A stretch of DNA of 64,000 nt from an uncultured Bacteroidales bacterium. Lineage in GTDB: Bacteria; Bacteroidota; Bacteroidia; Bacteroidales; P3. Where the stretch lies: assembly GCA_947168665.1 (NCBI GenBank), contig CAMVMX010000008.1, positions 62,001 through 126,000 on the forward strand, read 5' to 3'. The notes under the pieces were generated by a model that searched no databases, was not told the DNA's origin, and worked only from the letters and a program-made list of their open reading frames with translations. The translations under genes were made by a program, and so were the position numbers. Shown here piece by piece: positions 1 to 7,837 of this stretch. How positions within the stretch are numbered: the stretch's first letter is position 1; every line of letters begins with the position of its first letter.

Positions 1-1
1 G

Positions 2-1264
2 AGTCGGGCCAGCCAGGTTTTCTCTACTTCGGCCCTGGCAGTGGGCGGGGTGAGTGCGCTGTTTGTGATGCTGCTGGCGCTTTTCCTTAAACCGGTTACG
101 CAGGCTATGGGTTATGCCGCCCATCCCGAGTTTGTGATGATGATGGGTTGTGTGGTGGCGCTTGACGCCTTTCAGGCCATCTTTTTTGCTTGGCTCCGTT
201 TTGAGGGTCGTGCGTGGAAGTTTGCGGCTCTTAAGCTGCTTTTTATTGTCTGCAATATTTTGCTGAATCTGTTCGTGTTCCTTCTTGCTCCGCAGTTGGC
301 CCAATCGCATCCGGGGCTGATGGGATGGTACCGTCCCGATTGGCAGGTGGGATATGTTTTTGCCGTCAATTTGGTTTGCACGGCAGGGGTTACGCTGGGT
401 TTCGTTCCCGAAATGCGCCATCTTCGCCACGGTATCGATTGGACGCTTATCCGGCCGATGTTGCGTTACACGTGGCCACTGCTGCTGCTGGGCATTGCGG
501 GTATTCTGAATCAGGTGGCCGACAAGATTTGCTACCGCCATCTTGTGCCCGGCCCCGATGGCGAAGTGCAGCTGGGTATTTACGGTGCCTGTGTCAAGAT
601 AGCGATGATTATGGCCATGATTACCCAAGCATTCCGCTATGCTTACGAGCCTTTCGTTTTTGGTGGAGGGCGGAGCCGCGAGGCGAAAGAGAGCCAGGCA
701 GCCGTGATGAAGTACTTTGTAATCTTTGCACTCCTGGCGTTCCTGGTAGTGATGGCTTATTTGGACATCTTCAAGTATATTATTGACTCCGGCTATTGGG
801 AAGGACTCAGGGTGGTACCTATTGTGATGATGGCCGAGATATTGATGAGCATCTATTTCAATCTCTCTTTCTGGTACAAACTTTCGGGCCAGACGTGGTG
901 GGGAGCCGTCTTTTCGGCTATTGGCTGCGTAGTGTTGCTTGCCGTCAACATTGTAGGGGTGCCCCGTTGGGGCTACATGGCGTGTGCATGGGGCGGGGTG
1001 GCTGGCTATGGGGTCTGTGTGCTGCTTTCCTATCTCGTCGGCCGCCGCCGCAATCCTGTGCCGTACAATGTGCCATGCATCGCGGTCTATTTTCTGTTAG
1101 CGCTGGGTCTGTATGGAGTGAGTGTATGGCTCAGGCCGTCAGTATTGGCGTGGCGGCTGGTATTGAACACCCTGCTGGTTGCTGTATATGTGGCAGTGGT
1201 GTGCTGGCAGGAGAAACAGTTGTGGCAGCCAGCCTTTAAAAGAATAATTCGTAAACTAAGATAA
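2..1264 (+). CDS. Polysaccharide/oligosaccharide flippase (Wzx/MATE-like), 5' end missing
   Basis: The frame is open to the left edge, so the N-terminus lies outside the window; a GTG at 41 is internal, because in-frame codons before it (A-S-Q-V-F-S-T-S) read like normal protein. The visible 420 residues form about ten hydrophobic segments separated by short basic loops, typical of polysaccharide biosynthesis membrane proteins. These flip undecaprenyl-linked O-antigen or capsule units across the inner membrane. The next gene starts 16 bp downstream, so the two may share a transcript, though the second is a secreted adhesin with no obvious link. Family confidence is good; the substrate cannot be read. 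Confidence 0.8.
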   Translation, partial: SRASQVFSTSALAVGGVSALFVMLLALFLKPVTQAMGYAAHPEFVMMMGCVVALDAFQAIFFAWLRFEGRAWKFAALKLLFIVCNILLNLFVFLLAPQLAQSHPGLMGWYRPDWQVGYVFAVNLVCTAGVTLGFVPEMRHLRHGIDWTLIRPMLRYTWPLLLLGIAGILNQVADKICYRHLVPGPDGEVQLGIYGACVKIAMIMAMITQAFRYAYEPFVFGGGRSREAKESQAAVMKYFVIFALLAFLVVMAYLDIFKYIIDSGYWEGLRVVPIVMMAEILMSIYFNLSFWYKLSGQTWWGAVFSAIGCVVLLAVNIVGVPRWGYMACAWGGVAGYGVCVLLSYLVGRRRNPVPYNVPCIAVYFLLALGLYGVSVWLRPSVLAWRLVLNTLLVAVYVAVVCWQEKQLWQPAFKRIIRKLR

Positions 1265-1280
1265 AAGGTATCAAATTCTT

Positions 1281-3866
1281 ATGAGAAAACTACTGCCCAT
1301 AATACTAATCGTTCTGCCGTGGGTCTGCATGGCGCAGATTGACAACCCCTATGACCATTGCGGTGAGCAGTTCGCAACCCAAGGCACGGACTTCTGGGTC
1401 TGTTTCCCCCGCACGGCCGATGGGATGAGCTCCAATGTTTCGAAGCTCTATGTGGTGAGTGAGCGCGACTGCGATGTCACGGTTACTGCACCGCTGCTCG
1501 ACTGGAGCCAGACCGTCCACATTATGGGCCGTCGAATGTGTGGTCCGGATACGAACTATATCAATGTACCCCAAGCCTATTCCCGTTTTTGTGACACCGT
1601 ATCCTTTCATTTCCCCCTCGTCCCCCATTATGACTATTCATCCTCTCTCATCAACCGGCCCCAGCCGCGTGCTTTCCATGTGACCAGCACTGACACAATT
1701 AGTCTCTTTTTATGGATTTCTACTGTTGGTACAAACGATGCAGTTAATGTCTTGCCCACTGAGCTTCTTCGCGATGAATATGTTGCGCAAGTATTTCCCA
1801 ACAGATGTCTGGATGATGTGATCGTACCAATATATCCTCTACTGCCGCCGAAGGATCCTTTCGATTTTGTATGTGCCCAAAGGGAGCAAACTATCGATAT
1901 TGTAGCAGTTGAGGATAGTACGGTGGTGGATATTGTGTTGGGTGATTGGGACTTGGTCGGCAGGCAAAAGGGGGACTCTTTCTCTGTTGTTCTCAATGCT
2001 GGCGAGTTGTTCCATTTAGCCGGTACGGACGTGAGGGAGAAATACTACCCGATTTTTGCGCCCTACTATGATGATTATTATAATTATTTATCCTCATCGT
2101 TGGCTTCGCTAGATTCGTTCCAAGTCTATTATGATCGCCGTTTCAGCGGTCAGGCTATTAAGGTGGACACCTTCGTTATAGACTTGTCTGGTACCCATAT
2201 CAAAGCCCGCGACTGCAAAAGGATTGCTGTTTTTGAGGGGGGAAGCCGTGTCTATATCCCGCAAATTATCCGTGACGACCCCAATACATCCGACATGGTG
2301 TTGGAGCAATCTGTGCCAGTCCGTTATGCAGGGACAAAATTCTTAATCCCCAAACTGTTCGATTCCAAGCATCTCTACATCCGTATCACCGGTCTGCACG
2401 ACAGCACCCAGGTGACCATAGTCGATGCCCAGCGAGGCACGTCCGACCCGCGCCACCTCACAGTGGACCGGAGAAATACTGTCTGGTTTCAGATGGATAT
2501 AGATTCTTGTAACGACGGGCCTTTCTATATCGAAACCACGCATCCCGCAATAGTGAGGAACTATTCAGAAGAAGGCTTTTGGAGAAAAGGCGATGAATCG
2601 GGCTGCACCGTCATCCCCGAGGAATGGTGGCACCACGGCCAGGTCAACTATGGCACCATCACCGATGTTGATGAAAACAACAACCGGCGGCCGCGCGACA
2701 ATTCGCTCTATCTCTTTGCCCACACGGCCGATGTTCAGACCCTCCGCATTGATGACTATCCAGTGGCTTCCTATTTTCACCCAATCTCAGGTACTACTTA
2801 TAGCTACGCCCACTTCCCGGCCAACCATTCCTTCAACACCGAGGGTACCCACGTCATCAAAAGCATTGCGGGCAAACGCTTCATGGCGACCATGCACTCC
2901 GTGGCCATGTTAGAGGCATCGTTCTACAATCTGCCCCATGTCCAGCCAGGAGGTGTTACCCTGCTGGTCAACAATACCCCATCGCAGAACCTGCCTTCCG
3001 ACACTCTCTGGTGTCATTTTGACCATGTCAACTTCCAGGCCATTAACAACCGTCCCGCCGACAGCCTCTTTTATGATTTCGGCGATGGTACGCGCCTCTC
3101 GTTCTCCCACCATGACCCGGGCTACAGCCGTCCTGTTCCCCACACTTTCCCCGATGCCGAGAGTTATACCATCCGGGCTATTTTCACATACGAGGACGAA
3201 GGGTGCTTCACCCGCAAGCCCGACACGGTCAGCGTCACGCTCAATTTTGGTGGGCATGTCGACACCACTCTCACTGTGACTGTTTGCGAGGGGTCCTTCT
3301 GGTTCCGGGGACATGAGTTCAGCACCACGGATACGCACACCTTCACCACTTATTGGACCACCACCGGCTGTGATACCCTTTGGATTATCGATCTCGTCAC
3401 TTGCCCCCACTGCCACTGGATCACTGAGACCATATCCACTGATGATCTTCCGCACACCTTCAACGGAATCACTTTCAGCCATGAAGTCAACAACTATCCT
3501 GTCCACATCAGCATTAACGATTCGTGCGACAGCATCATCTACTATACCCTCTTGGCCATTCCCAATTGGGGCGAGCCGCCCATTGACAGCACATGGGTTT
3601 CCGTCCCCAACGTCTTCACTCCGACGCAGGGCATCAACAATGTTTTTTCCATCGTCTGTAGTCCCCACATCCTCCAGGCTGAGGTGGTTGTCTTTGACCG
3701 GCGAGGTGACCTTGTGACTCGGTTCAACGGCCTGACCGAGCACTGGGACGGGACTCACAATGGCCGCCCTTGCCCGCAAGCCTCCTACGTCTACTATATC
3801 CGCTATATCGACACGCGCGACAAATCCTGGAAAACCCTCTACGGCACCGTATCCCTTATCAGGTAA
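1281..3866 (+). CDS. Secreted PKD-domain adhesin with T9SS type B sorting domain
   Basis: 861 residues. A signal peptide (MRKLLPIILIVLPWVCMAQ) is followed by a long beta-rich region starting near 'QGTDFWVCFP', which resembles the IgGFc-binding-protein N-terminal region found in Bacteroidetes gliding-motility-type adhesins. A PKD-like segment (about 590-650) contains 'FYDFGDGTRLSFSHHDPGY'. The last ~85 residues begin 'VPNVFTPTQGINNVFSIV' and end '...KTLYGTVSLIR', the pattern of the gliding-motility-associated (type B) C-terminal domain that directs export by the type IX system. I infer a cell-surface or secreted protein; the ligand is unknown. No catalytic motif is visible. Confidence 0.85.
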   Translation: MRKLLPIILIVLPWVCMAQIDNPYDHCGEQFATQGTDFWVCFPRTADGMSSNVSKLYVVSERDCDVTVTAPLLDWSQTVHIMGRRMCGPDTNYINVPQAYSRFCDTVSFHFPLVPHYDYSSSLINRPQPRAFHVTSTDTISLFLWISTVGTNDAVNVLPTELLRDEYVAQVFPNRCLDDVIVPIYPLLPPKDPFDFVCAQREQTIDIVAVEDSTVVDIVLGDWDLVGRQKGDSFSVVLNAGELFHLAGTDVREKYYPIFAPYYDDYYNYLSSSLASLDSFQVYYDRRFSGQAIKVDTFVIDLSGTHIKARDCKRIAVFEGGSRVYIPQIIRDDPNTSDMVLEQSVPVRYAGTKFLIPKLFDSKHLYIRITGLHDSTQVTIVDAQRGTSDPRHLTVDRRNTVWFQMDIDSCNDGPFYIETTHPAIVRNYSEEGFWRKGDESGCTVIPEEWWHHGQVNYGTITDVDENNNRRPRDNSLYLFAHTADVQTLRIDDYPVASYFHPISGTTYSYAHFPANHSFNTEGTHVIKSIAGKRFMATMHSVAMLEASFYNLPHVQPGGVTLLVNNTPSQNLPSDTLWCHFDHVNFQAINNRPADSLFYDFGDGTRLSFSHHDPGYSRPVPHTFPDAESYTIRAIFTYEDEGCFTRKPDTVSVTLNFGGHVDTTLTVTVCEGSFWFRGHEFSTTDTHTFTTYWTTTGCDTLWIIDLVTCPHCHWITETISTDDLPHTFNGITFSHEVNNYPVHISINDSCDSIIYYTLLAIPNWGEPPIDSTWVSVPNVFTPTQGINNVFSIVCSPHILQAEVVVFDRRGDLVTRFNGLTEHWDGTHNGRPCPQASYVYYIRYIDTRDKSWKTLYGTVSLIR

Positions 3867-4051
3867 TGTATCTGTGGGGTTTGTGTGATTACTGTACTGT
3901 ATGAAGTCATGTCCCAGTGTGTAGGGACTCAATAAAGTGTATGGTACAATGATTCTCCAGTCAGGGGTTATTGGGTCAAAGGCAATTCAAGTCTTTGACG
4001 AAACTATGGGGTGGGATAGTCTGCTTTCTTTCAGAACCTGAATGGCTTCAG

Positions 4052-4291
4052 TCAGTATTCCCACTCGCACAGGCTGTAATACTTTGTGGCCAGTCCGTCG
4101 ATGTACACCATCTCTGAACAGCTCTTGCCATGCTGGTCCAGCTCTGTGGTCGAGTAGTAGTCGACGGTCATATTGTTCTTTACACAGCGGCAGCGTTTTT
4201 TGCACGACACTGTGCCCAGGCATACAATCGCCAACAGCACCACGGCTGTCCAGCTTTTCCAGCGCCAGCCAAGATTATTATTTTTCATCAT
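4052..4291 (-). CDS. Small CRC-motif lipoprotein (third of three)
   Basis: 79 residues, last gene of a four-gene minus-strand operon. A signal segment (TAVVLLAIVCLGTVSC) ends in a lipobox Cys, immediately followed by KKRCRC. Two further cysteines lie at 'HGKSCSEM' and near the C-terminus 'YYSLCEWEY'. This C-R-C...C...C layout is shared with the products at 5203-5463 and 5482-5730. The ATG overlaps the last codons of the upstream MauE/thioredoxin gene, so translation is probably coupled. Four non-lipid cysteines could make two disulfides, or a metal site; that is inference. I do not recognise a named family. Confidence 0.7.
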   Translation of the reverse strand: MMKNNNLGWRWKSWTAVVLLAIVCLGTVSCKKRCRCVKNNMTVDYYSTTELDQHGKSCSEMVYIDGLATKYYSLCEWEY

Positions 4292-5216
4292 CGTTTAAAA
4301 ATAAAGTTATCTGGTGCTCATCGATGTTGCGGTAGTGGCAAGTGGCCTTCACTGCACCGTCCTCAATCAAAAACACCATAGGCCGTTGCCCATAGGTAAT
4401 CAGTGCATACGTCATGTTAGTCAGTCGGTAGCAGGGGTGCGTGAAAGCAGTCGAATCTACGCTCATGGGTATCATAGTGCTGTCTTTCATGGGGATAAAA
4501 CAGACGAATGCCTCCTTATTCAGACGGTTTCTCATTTCAATGTGGGTCAGTTTCTCGTCCGCCATGTGGCAATAAGGGCATCCCGGCGAGAGGAATGCCA
4601 CCACATGCTTTCCATTGGCCAGTCCGGCGGGGGCCAGTTCTCCTTCGGGGGCGATGGCCTTGTCCAGCTCTTCGCGGTTGTAAATCTCTTCCTGTGGGCC
4701 GAAAAGCCAATAGTCGGGAGCCGATACCACAAACACAGTCACGGTTGGAATCAGTATGGCGGGCAGCCATAAGTACCAGCGAGGCTTCCACCGCCAAGGG
4801 CGGGCTCCCGCTGCCACCAGCAGCAGCACCAGCAGAACAGCGTTTTTCACAATTGATTGGGTCGGGTTCATCTCAATGATCGACCCCATGCAGTGGCAGT
4901 TGTCTGTCCGTCCAGCCAGTGCACTCAGGCACAAAAACACCGTGAACACCACCACCATCAATAGCGCGCAGACGTTCACAAACCTGTTCCACACATTTGC
5001 CAGCAGGCCGATGCCCACCAAGGCCTCTGCCACTATCACCAGCCGTGCCGCAAGCATCGAAAGACGCAGCGAAAGTACATCGTATGAGAATAGATAAATT
5101 TCAAACTCATCGATGCTCAGCAACTTGGCTACGGCCGACACCACGAACAGCACGCCAAGTGCCATCCTCACAGCCACGGCTGCCACCTGTGCCGCTTTGC
5201 TCCTAAAGCTCGTCAT
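4278..5216 (-). CDS. MauE/DoxX-type membrane protein with C-terminal thioredoxin fold
   Basis: 312 residues. The N-terminal half carries four to five transmembrane helices with 'ALGVLFVVSAVAKLLSIDEF', the DoxX/MauE signature region, and ends near residue 165. The C-terminal half is a periplasmic thioredoxin-like domain with a CPYC redox pair ('LSPGCPYCHMA', about residue 212) and a cis-Pro-like 'RPMVFLI'. MauE-type proteins are linked to disulfide formation in secreted proteins. The start overlaps the end of the upstream lipoprotein gene by 14 bp, and the stop overlaps the next lipoprotein start by the same amount. This suggests stoichiometric co-production, with the lipoproteins as likely redox partners (inference). 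Confidence 0.75.
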   Translation of the reverse strand: MTSFRSKAAQVAAVAVRMALGVLFVVSAVAKLLSIDEFEIYLFSYDVLSLRLSMLAARLVIVAEALVGIGLLANVWNRFVNVCALLMVVVFTVFLCLSALAGRTDNCHCMGSIIEMNPTQSIVKNAVLLVLLLVAAGARPWRWKPRWYLWLPAILIPTVTVFVVSAPDYWLFGPQEEIYNREELDKAIAPEGELAPAGLANGKHVVAFLSPGCPYCHMADEKLTHIEMRNRLNKEAFVCFIPMKDSTMIPMSVDSTAFTHPCYRLTNMTYALITYGQRPMVFLIEDGAVKATCHYRNIDEHQITLFLNDDEK

Positions 5217-5463
5217 CTGTCCAGCTCTCGCACTTTACCACATACAAATCTCTTACCAACTGGCCTTCCAGCCATTGTTCAAAGCCCAGTTTGGTCACCT
5301 TTTTGCATGTCGAGCTCGATTTTACATCAAGATATGTCACCAGTGGGCGACCCTGGGCATCGACGGCATCCACTGCTTGGCAGCGGCATCGTGCGTTTTT
5401 CGAGCAGCCGCTCGCGGCGGCCACCATGGCTACAACAGCCAGTGCAATAGCTATTTTCTTCAT
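5203..5463 (-). CDS. Small CRC-motif lipoprotein (second of three)
   Basis: 86 residues. The signal peptide ends 'VAAASGC', a lipoprotein cleavage site, followed by SKNARCRC. Further cysteines occur at 'SSSTCKKV' and 'YVVKCESW'. Size, lipobox position and cysteine order match the genes on either side of this operon, although the rest of the sequence has diverged, so the three look like old tandem paralogues. Its 3' end overlaps the start of the MauE/thioredoxin gene by 14 bp. Function unknown; I see no enzyme motif. Confidence 0.7.
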   Translation of the reverse strand: MKKIAIALAVVAMVAAASGCSKNARCRCQAVDAVDAQGRPLVTYLDVKSSSTCKKVTKLGFEQWLEGQLVRDLYVVKCESWTDDEL

Positions 5464-5481
5464 TTTTCTCTTCCTCCCGTT

Positions 5482-5730
5482 TTATTTGTTATACACGATA
5501 GCCGTGTCGGCTTCGAAGGGATAGTCGGTACACACTACGGTGTCTACGTGCATCACGTCAAGCACATCGCGATATCTCACATAATTAAAGTCGTGGCAGT
5601 TGCCCTTGGTGAGTGTAATGATGCGCACCGCTTGGCTGTGAGTCACGGCGCAACGGCAGTGCTTCTCTTTCGTGCACGATACCCCAAGCAGCAACAGTGC
5701 CGAGGCTATAAACAAGATTCTTTTTTTCAT
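5482..5730 (-). CDS. Small CRC-motif lipoprotein (first of three)
   Basis: 82 residues, promoter-proximal gene of the operon. The signal peptide (KRILFIASALLLLGVSC) ends in a lipobox Cys, then TKEKHCRC. Other cysteines are at 'KGNCHDF' and 'VVCTDY'. It shares the C-x(2-5)-[RH]-CRC...C...C layout with 5203-5463 and 4052-4291. A TATTTTTG -7 element lies at 5754-5761. The next gene begins 18 bp downstream. Lipoprotein export is well supported; the biochemical role is not known. Confidence 0.7.
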   Translation of the reverse strand: MKKRILFIASALLLLGVSCTKEKHCRCAVTHSQAVRIITLTKGNCHDFNYVRYRDVLDVMHVDTVVCTDYPFEADTAIVYNK

Positions 5731-5753
5731 GACATGTCGTTATTTTCAAGTTG

Positions 5754-5783
5754 CAAAAATACAAAAAAAATCCCATATACAAT
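5754..5783 (-). promoter_or_regulatory. Promoter of the CRC-lipoprotein operon
   Basis: On the minus strand a Bacteroidetes-type -7 box TATTTTTG (5754-5761) is preceded by TTG at 5780-5782 with an 18-nt gap, close to the TTTG/19/TAnnTTTG consensus. It lies about 25 bp upstream of the ATG at 5730. Confidence 0.6.
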
Positions 5784-5815
5784 GTTTTTTCTTCACACTG
5801 TGTGGTCGGTACAAT

Positions 5816-5855
5816 GAAATGGGTGGCTGGATTTGTGATTCCTGCCACCCATTTC
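5816..5855 (-). terminator. Hairpin downstream of the ECF sigma operon
   Basis: A perfect 12-bp inverted repeat (arms 5816-5827 and 5844-5855, GAAATGGGTGGC and its complement) follows the stop of the minus-strand gene at 5879. There is no long U-tract, so it could be a transcript-end stabiliser. Confidence 0.5.
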
Positions 5856-5878
5856 GTTAGTCTACAGCCTTTGGCAGC

Positions 5879-6598
5879 CTATCTGTTCGTCAGCTTTTCT
5901 GCGTTATTCTTGTAAAGCTTTTTCATCAGGTTCTGCTGTTCTTCGGGGGTGTCGTAGAAGAAGAGCCATAGCGTCATCTCCTTGGCGTCGGTGCCAATAA
6001 CGTAGCCACTGTTCTTATGGTTGTCGGTCATATTTATCAGCGACTCATGCTGGTTCAGCATCGCTGTGTCCACCTCTCCCAAGGGGGTACCCATGACCAT
6101 TGTCCCGCTGTCCAAAGCCCCTTCGGCCAGATAGCCCAGCTTCTGCACCTCTTCCATCGACATCAGCGGCATTCCGCTCATCATCATGTCCTCGTCCACA
6201 TTCTCGGTCCCCAGCGTGTTTTTCATAATCTCTTTGGTCACGCTGTCGATGTATTCCATCATTTCCTCCTGGCTGGCAAACTGCATGTTGCTATCGATTT
6301 TCACCGAAGTCACTATCATATTCTGTCCCGTGCAGGGCATCGTCATAATGTCGCTCTTCAGGCCGAACTCTCTTTGCAGCCAGTCCCATTCGTTGATGTC
6401 CTGGGCTTGGAACATTACGGCGTTATACATATTTCCTTCAGCCTCGAAGTTGCCAATATATGCCACCGTTAGTTGCTCCGACCTGTCGGCATATCTCTTA
6501 TACATCTCCAAGGCGGCAGACATGGCCTCGCTGTGTGGTCGGCTGCATGCTCCGAGGCACAAAACCGTCGCTATTGCTATTAAGGTCAATCTTTTCAT
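5879..6598 (-). CDS. Lipoprotein of unknown function, ECF sigma operon
   Basis: 239 residues. The signal peptide 'LTLIAIATVLCLGAC' ends in a lipobox. The mature part is mostly polar, with a Met-rich stretch near the middle ('DEDMMMSGMPLMSMEEVQ'). The C-terminus contains 'MTLWLFFYDTPEEQQNLM'. I do not recognise a family. It is the third gene of a tight operon after an ECF sigma factor (6991-7473) and a single-span membrane protein (6609-6971), with a gap of only 10 bp. It may therefore be an output or sensor of that regulatory module (inference). Confidence 0.65.
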   Translation of the reverse strand: MKRLTLIAIATVLCLGACSRPHSEAMSAALEMYKRYADRSEQLTVAYIGNFEAEGNMYNAVMFQAQDINEWDWLQREFGLKSDIMTMPCTGQNMIVTSVKIDSNMQFASQEEMMEYIDSVTKEIMKNTLGTENVDEDMMMSGMPLMSMEEVQKLGYLAEGALDSGTMVMGTPLGEVDTAMLNQHESLINMTDNHKNSGYVIGTDAKEMTLWLFFYDTPEEQQNLMKKLYKNNAEKLTNR

Positions 6599-6608
6599 CG
6601 TAGTGGTG

Positions 6609-6971
6609 TTATATGGATTTCAGATAGTCGTCGAATGAGGAAATCACTGCATTGGCATTGCAATTGTTGTTGCAAACCATCATCACTTTCTGGCTGTTGA
6701 AGTCAACTTTAGCCAGCCTCACTCCCTCGACGGTGTTGCTCATGTTGTTGCTGATGGGTATGGCCACCAGTGCTGCGCAGGCTGCTGCTGCGGTCCATCC
6801 GATGAGGCGGGGCGTCATTCGGTGTCTTCTTTCGGTCAGGTCCACCTGCTCAGGCTGTGCGGAGTTCATGGCTTTTGCAGCCATTGCGGTCAGCCGCTCG
6901 TCGCTGAGTGGACATTTGCCCATAGGGCGCATCCTCCGCTCGTTCCATATTGTATCGAAATCTTTTTTCAT
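6609..6971 (-). CDS. Single-span membrane protein, probable anti-sigma factor
   Basis: 120 residues. An N-terminal cytoplasmic part of about 50 residues is followed by one membrane segment (LIGWTAAAACAALVAIPIS, about 55-75) and a short outer part that includes 'VCNNNCNANAVISSFDD'. The order sigma factor, small single-span protein, lipoprotein is the usual layout of an ECF sigma/anti-sigma pair. The anti-sigma role is inferred from context only; no conserved zinc-binding anti-sigma motif is visible. The outer CNNNC pair could form a disulfide. Confidence 0.55.
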   Translation of the reverse strand: MKKDFDTIWNERRMRPMGKCPLSDERLTAMAAKAMNSAQPEQVDLTERRHRMTPRLIGWTAAAACAALVAIPISNNMSNTVEGVRLAKVDFNSQKVMMVCNNNCNANAVISSFDDYLKSI

Positions 6972-6990
6972 ATTAGTTCCTCCAGTTCTT

Positions 6991-7473
6991 TTATAATAAG
7001 TCGCTATATTGTTTTCTTAATTTCTTCTTTGCCCTCGAAATCCTCATGGCTACTGCACTTCCACTCATGTTATACATATCGGCAATTTCGTGGTAGTCGA
7101 ATCCGTCAAGATAGGCGTGGACTATCTTGTTGTCGGGTTCTCTGAGGTTGTCAACCAGCTGCATCAGCAGGTTATAATTCTCCCAGTCGGGTGCGGGTTC
7201 ATCCATCGGTTGAGGCGCGTCGGGTTGTGGCTTGTTGCTTATTTTGCGTTTCAACATTAGTAGGGTGGTCATCGTCACGCGGTACACCCACGTCTTCTCC
7301 GACGAGCGTCCTTCAAATTGTTCAAAGTCGCGCCACAGCACTATCAGCACCTCTTGGAATGCATCCTCCACCTCCCAGGCGGCGCTCAGCCGGAAGTCTT
7401 GGCATAACTGCCATATCATGTCCCGCTGACGAGCCAATAGCTGGTTGAAGGCCATCTCTTTGTTGCTGTCCAT
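6991..7473 (-). CDS. ECF-family RNA polymerase sigma factor
   Basis: About 160 residues from the ATG at 7473 (MDSNKEMAFNQLL); an ATG at 7527 would add 18 residues unlike the family. Region 2 covers about 10-75, with 'VEDAFQEVLIVLWRDFEQF' as the core and -10 recognition part. Region 4 covers about 105-158, with the helix-turn-helix 'DYHEIADMYNMSGSAVAMRISRAKKKLR'-like end (key residues Y-H-E-I, S-A-V-A, R-I-S-R-A). It directs polymerase to a small regulon and usually also its own operon. Two downstream genes follow at 19 and 10 bp, a likely membrane-tethered regulator and a lipoprotein. The inducing signal is unknown. Confidence 0.85.
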   Translation of the reverse strand: MDSNKEMAFNQLLARQRDMIWQLCQDFRLSAAWEVEDAFQEVLIVLWRDFEQFEGRSSEKTWVYRVTMTTLLMLKRKISNKPQPDAPQPMDEPAPDWENYNLLMQLVDNLREPDNKIVHAYLDGFDYHEIADMYNMSGSAVAMRISRAKKKLRKQYSDLL

Positions 7474-7527
7474 CTTATGTGTTTGTCTTTGTCTGCTTTG
7501 GTGCAGGGAAAATGTCTTTATTAACAC

Positions 7528-7837
7528 AGGATTCTTTTTTTTTCTCTTTTTTTCCTAAATATTCCTATCCATGCCAAATGGTCGAGCACCATAATTCCAC
7601 TCAATCCAAGTATCCCAATGGCTTGTCATAATCCTTATTGGGTTGAGGACTGGACGTATCTTTCTCAATAAACGAAATGATGCTGGTAATCTACCTGGCC
7701 GCCGACAAGTCTTTACTGCCCAAGGGCCACAAAGCCGTCTGTATCGCCGCTGTTGAGGGGCTTCACGCAGTCAGCATGTCCATTTGTAAAGTCTTGATTG
7801 CTGTAAACTCGCCAGTCGACATGTGTTGCGCTGGGGT
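7528..7837. other. 310-bp gap; possible coding relic on the minus strand
   Basis: No intact gene is visible. From the methyltransferase end to about 7719 one minus-strand frame stays open for more than 40 codons, reading '...HVDWRVYSNQDFTNGHADC' and '...GDTDGFVALGQ' before a stop, and has protein-like composition. It lacks a start and its continuation is broken by stops, so it may be a decayed gene or chance. The part next to 7528 is T-rich (on the plus strand) and probably holds the sigma-operon promoter, but no clear -7 box is seen. Confidence 0.3.

Noticed and set aside
2910-3932. A 340-codon minus-strand frame inside the type B adhesin gene
   Set aside because: The plus strand has the signal peptide, PKD-like and sorting domains; the minus frame has no recognisable features.
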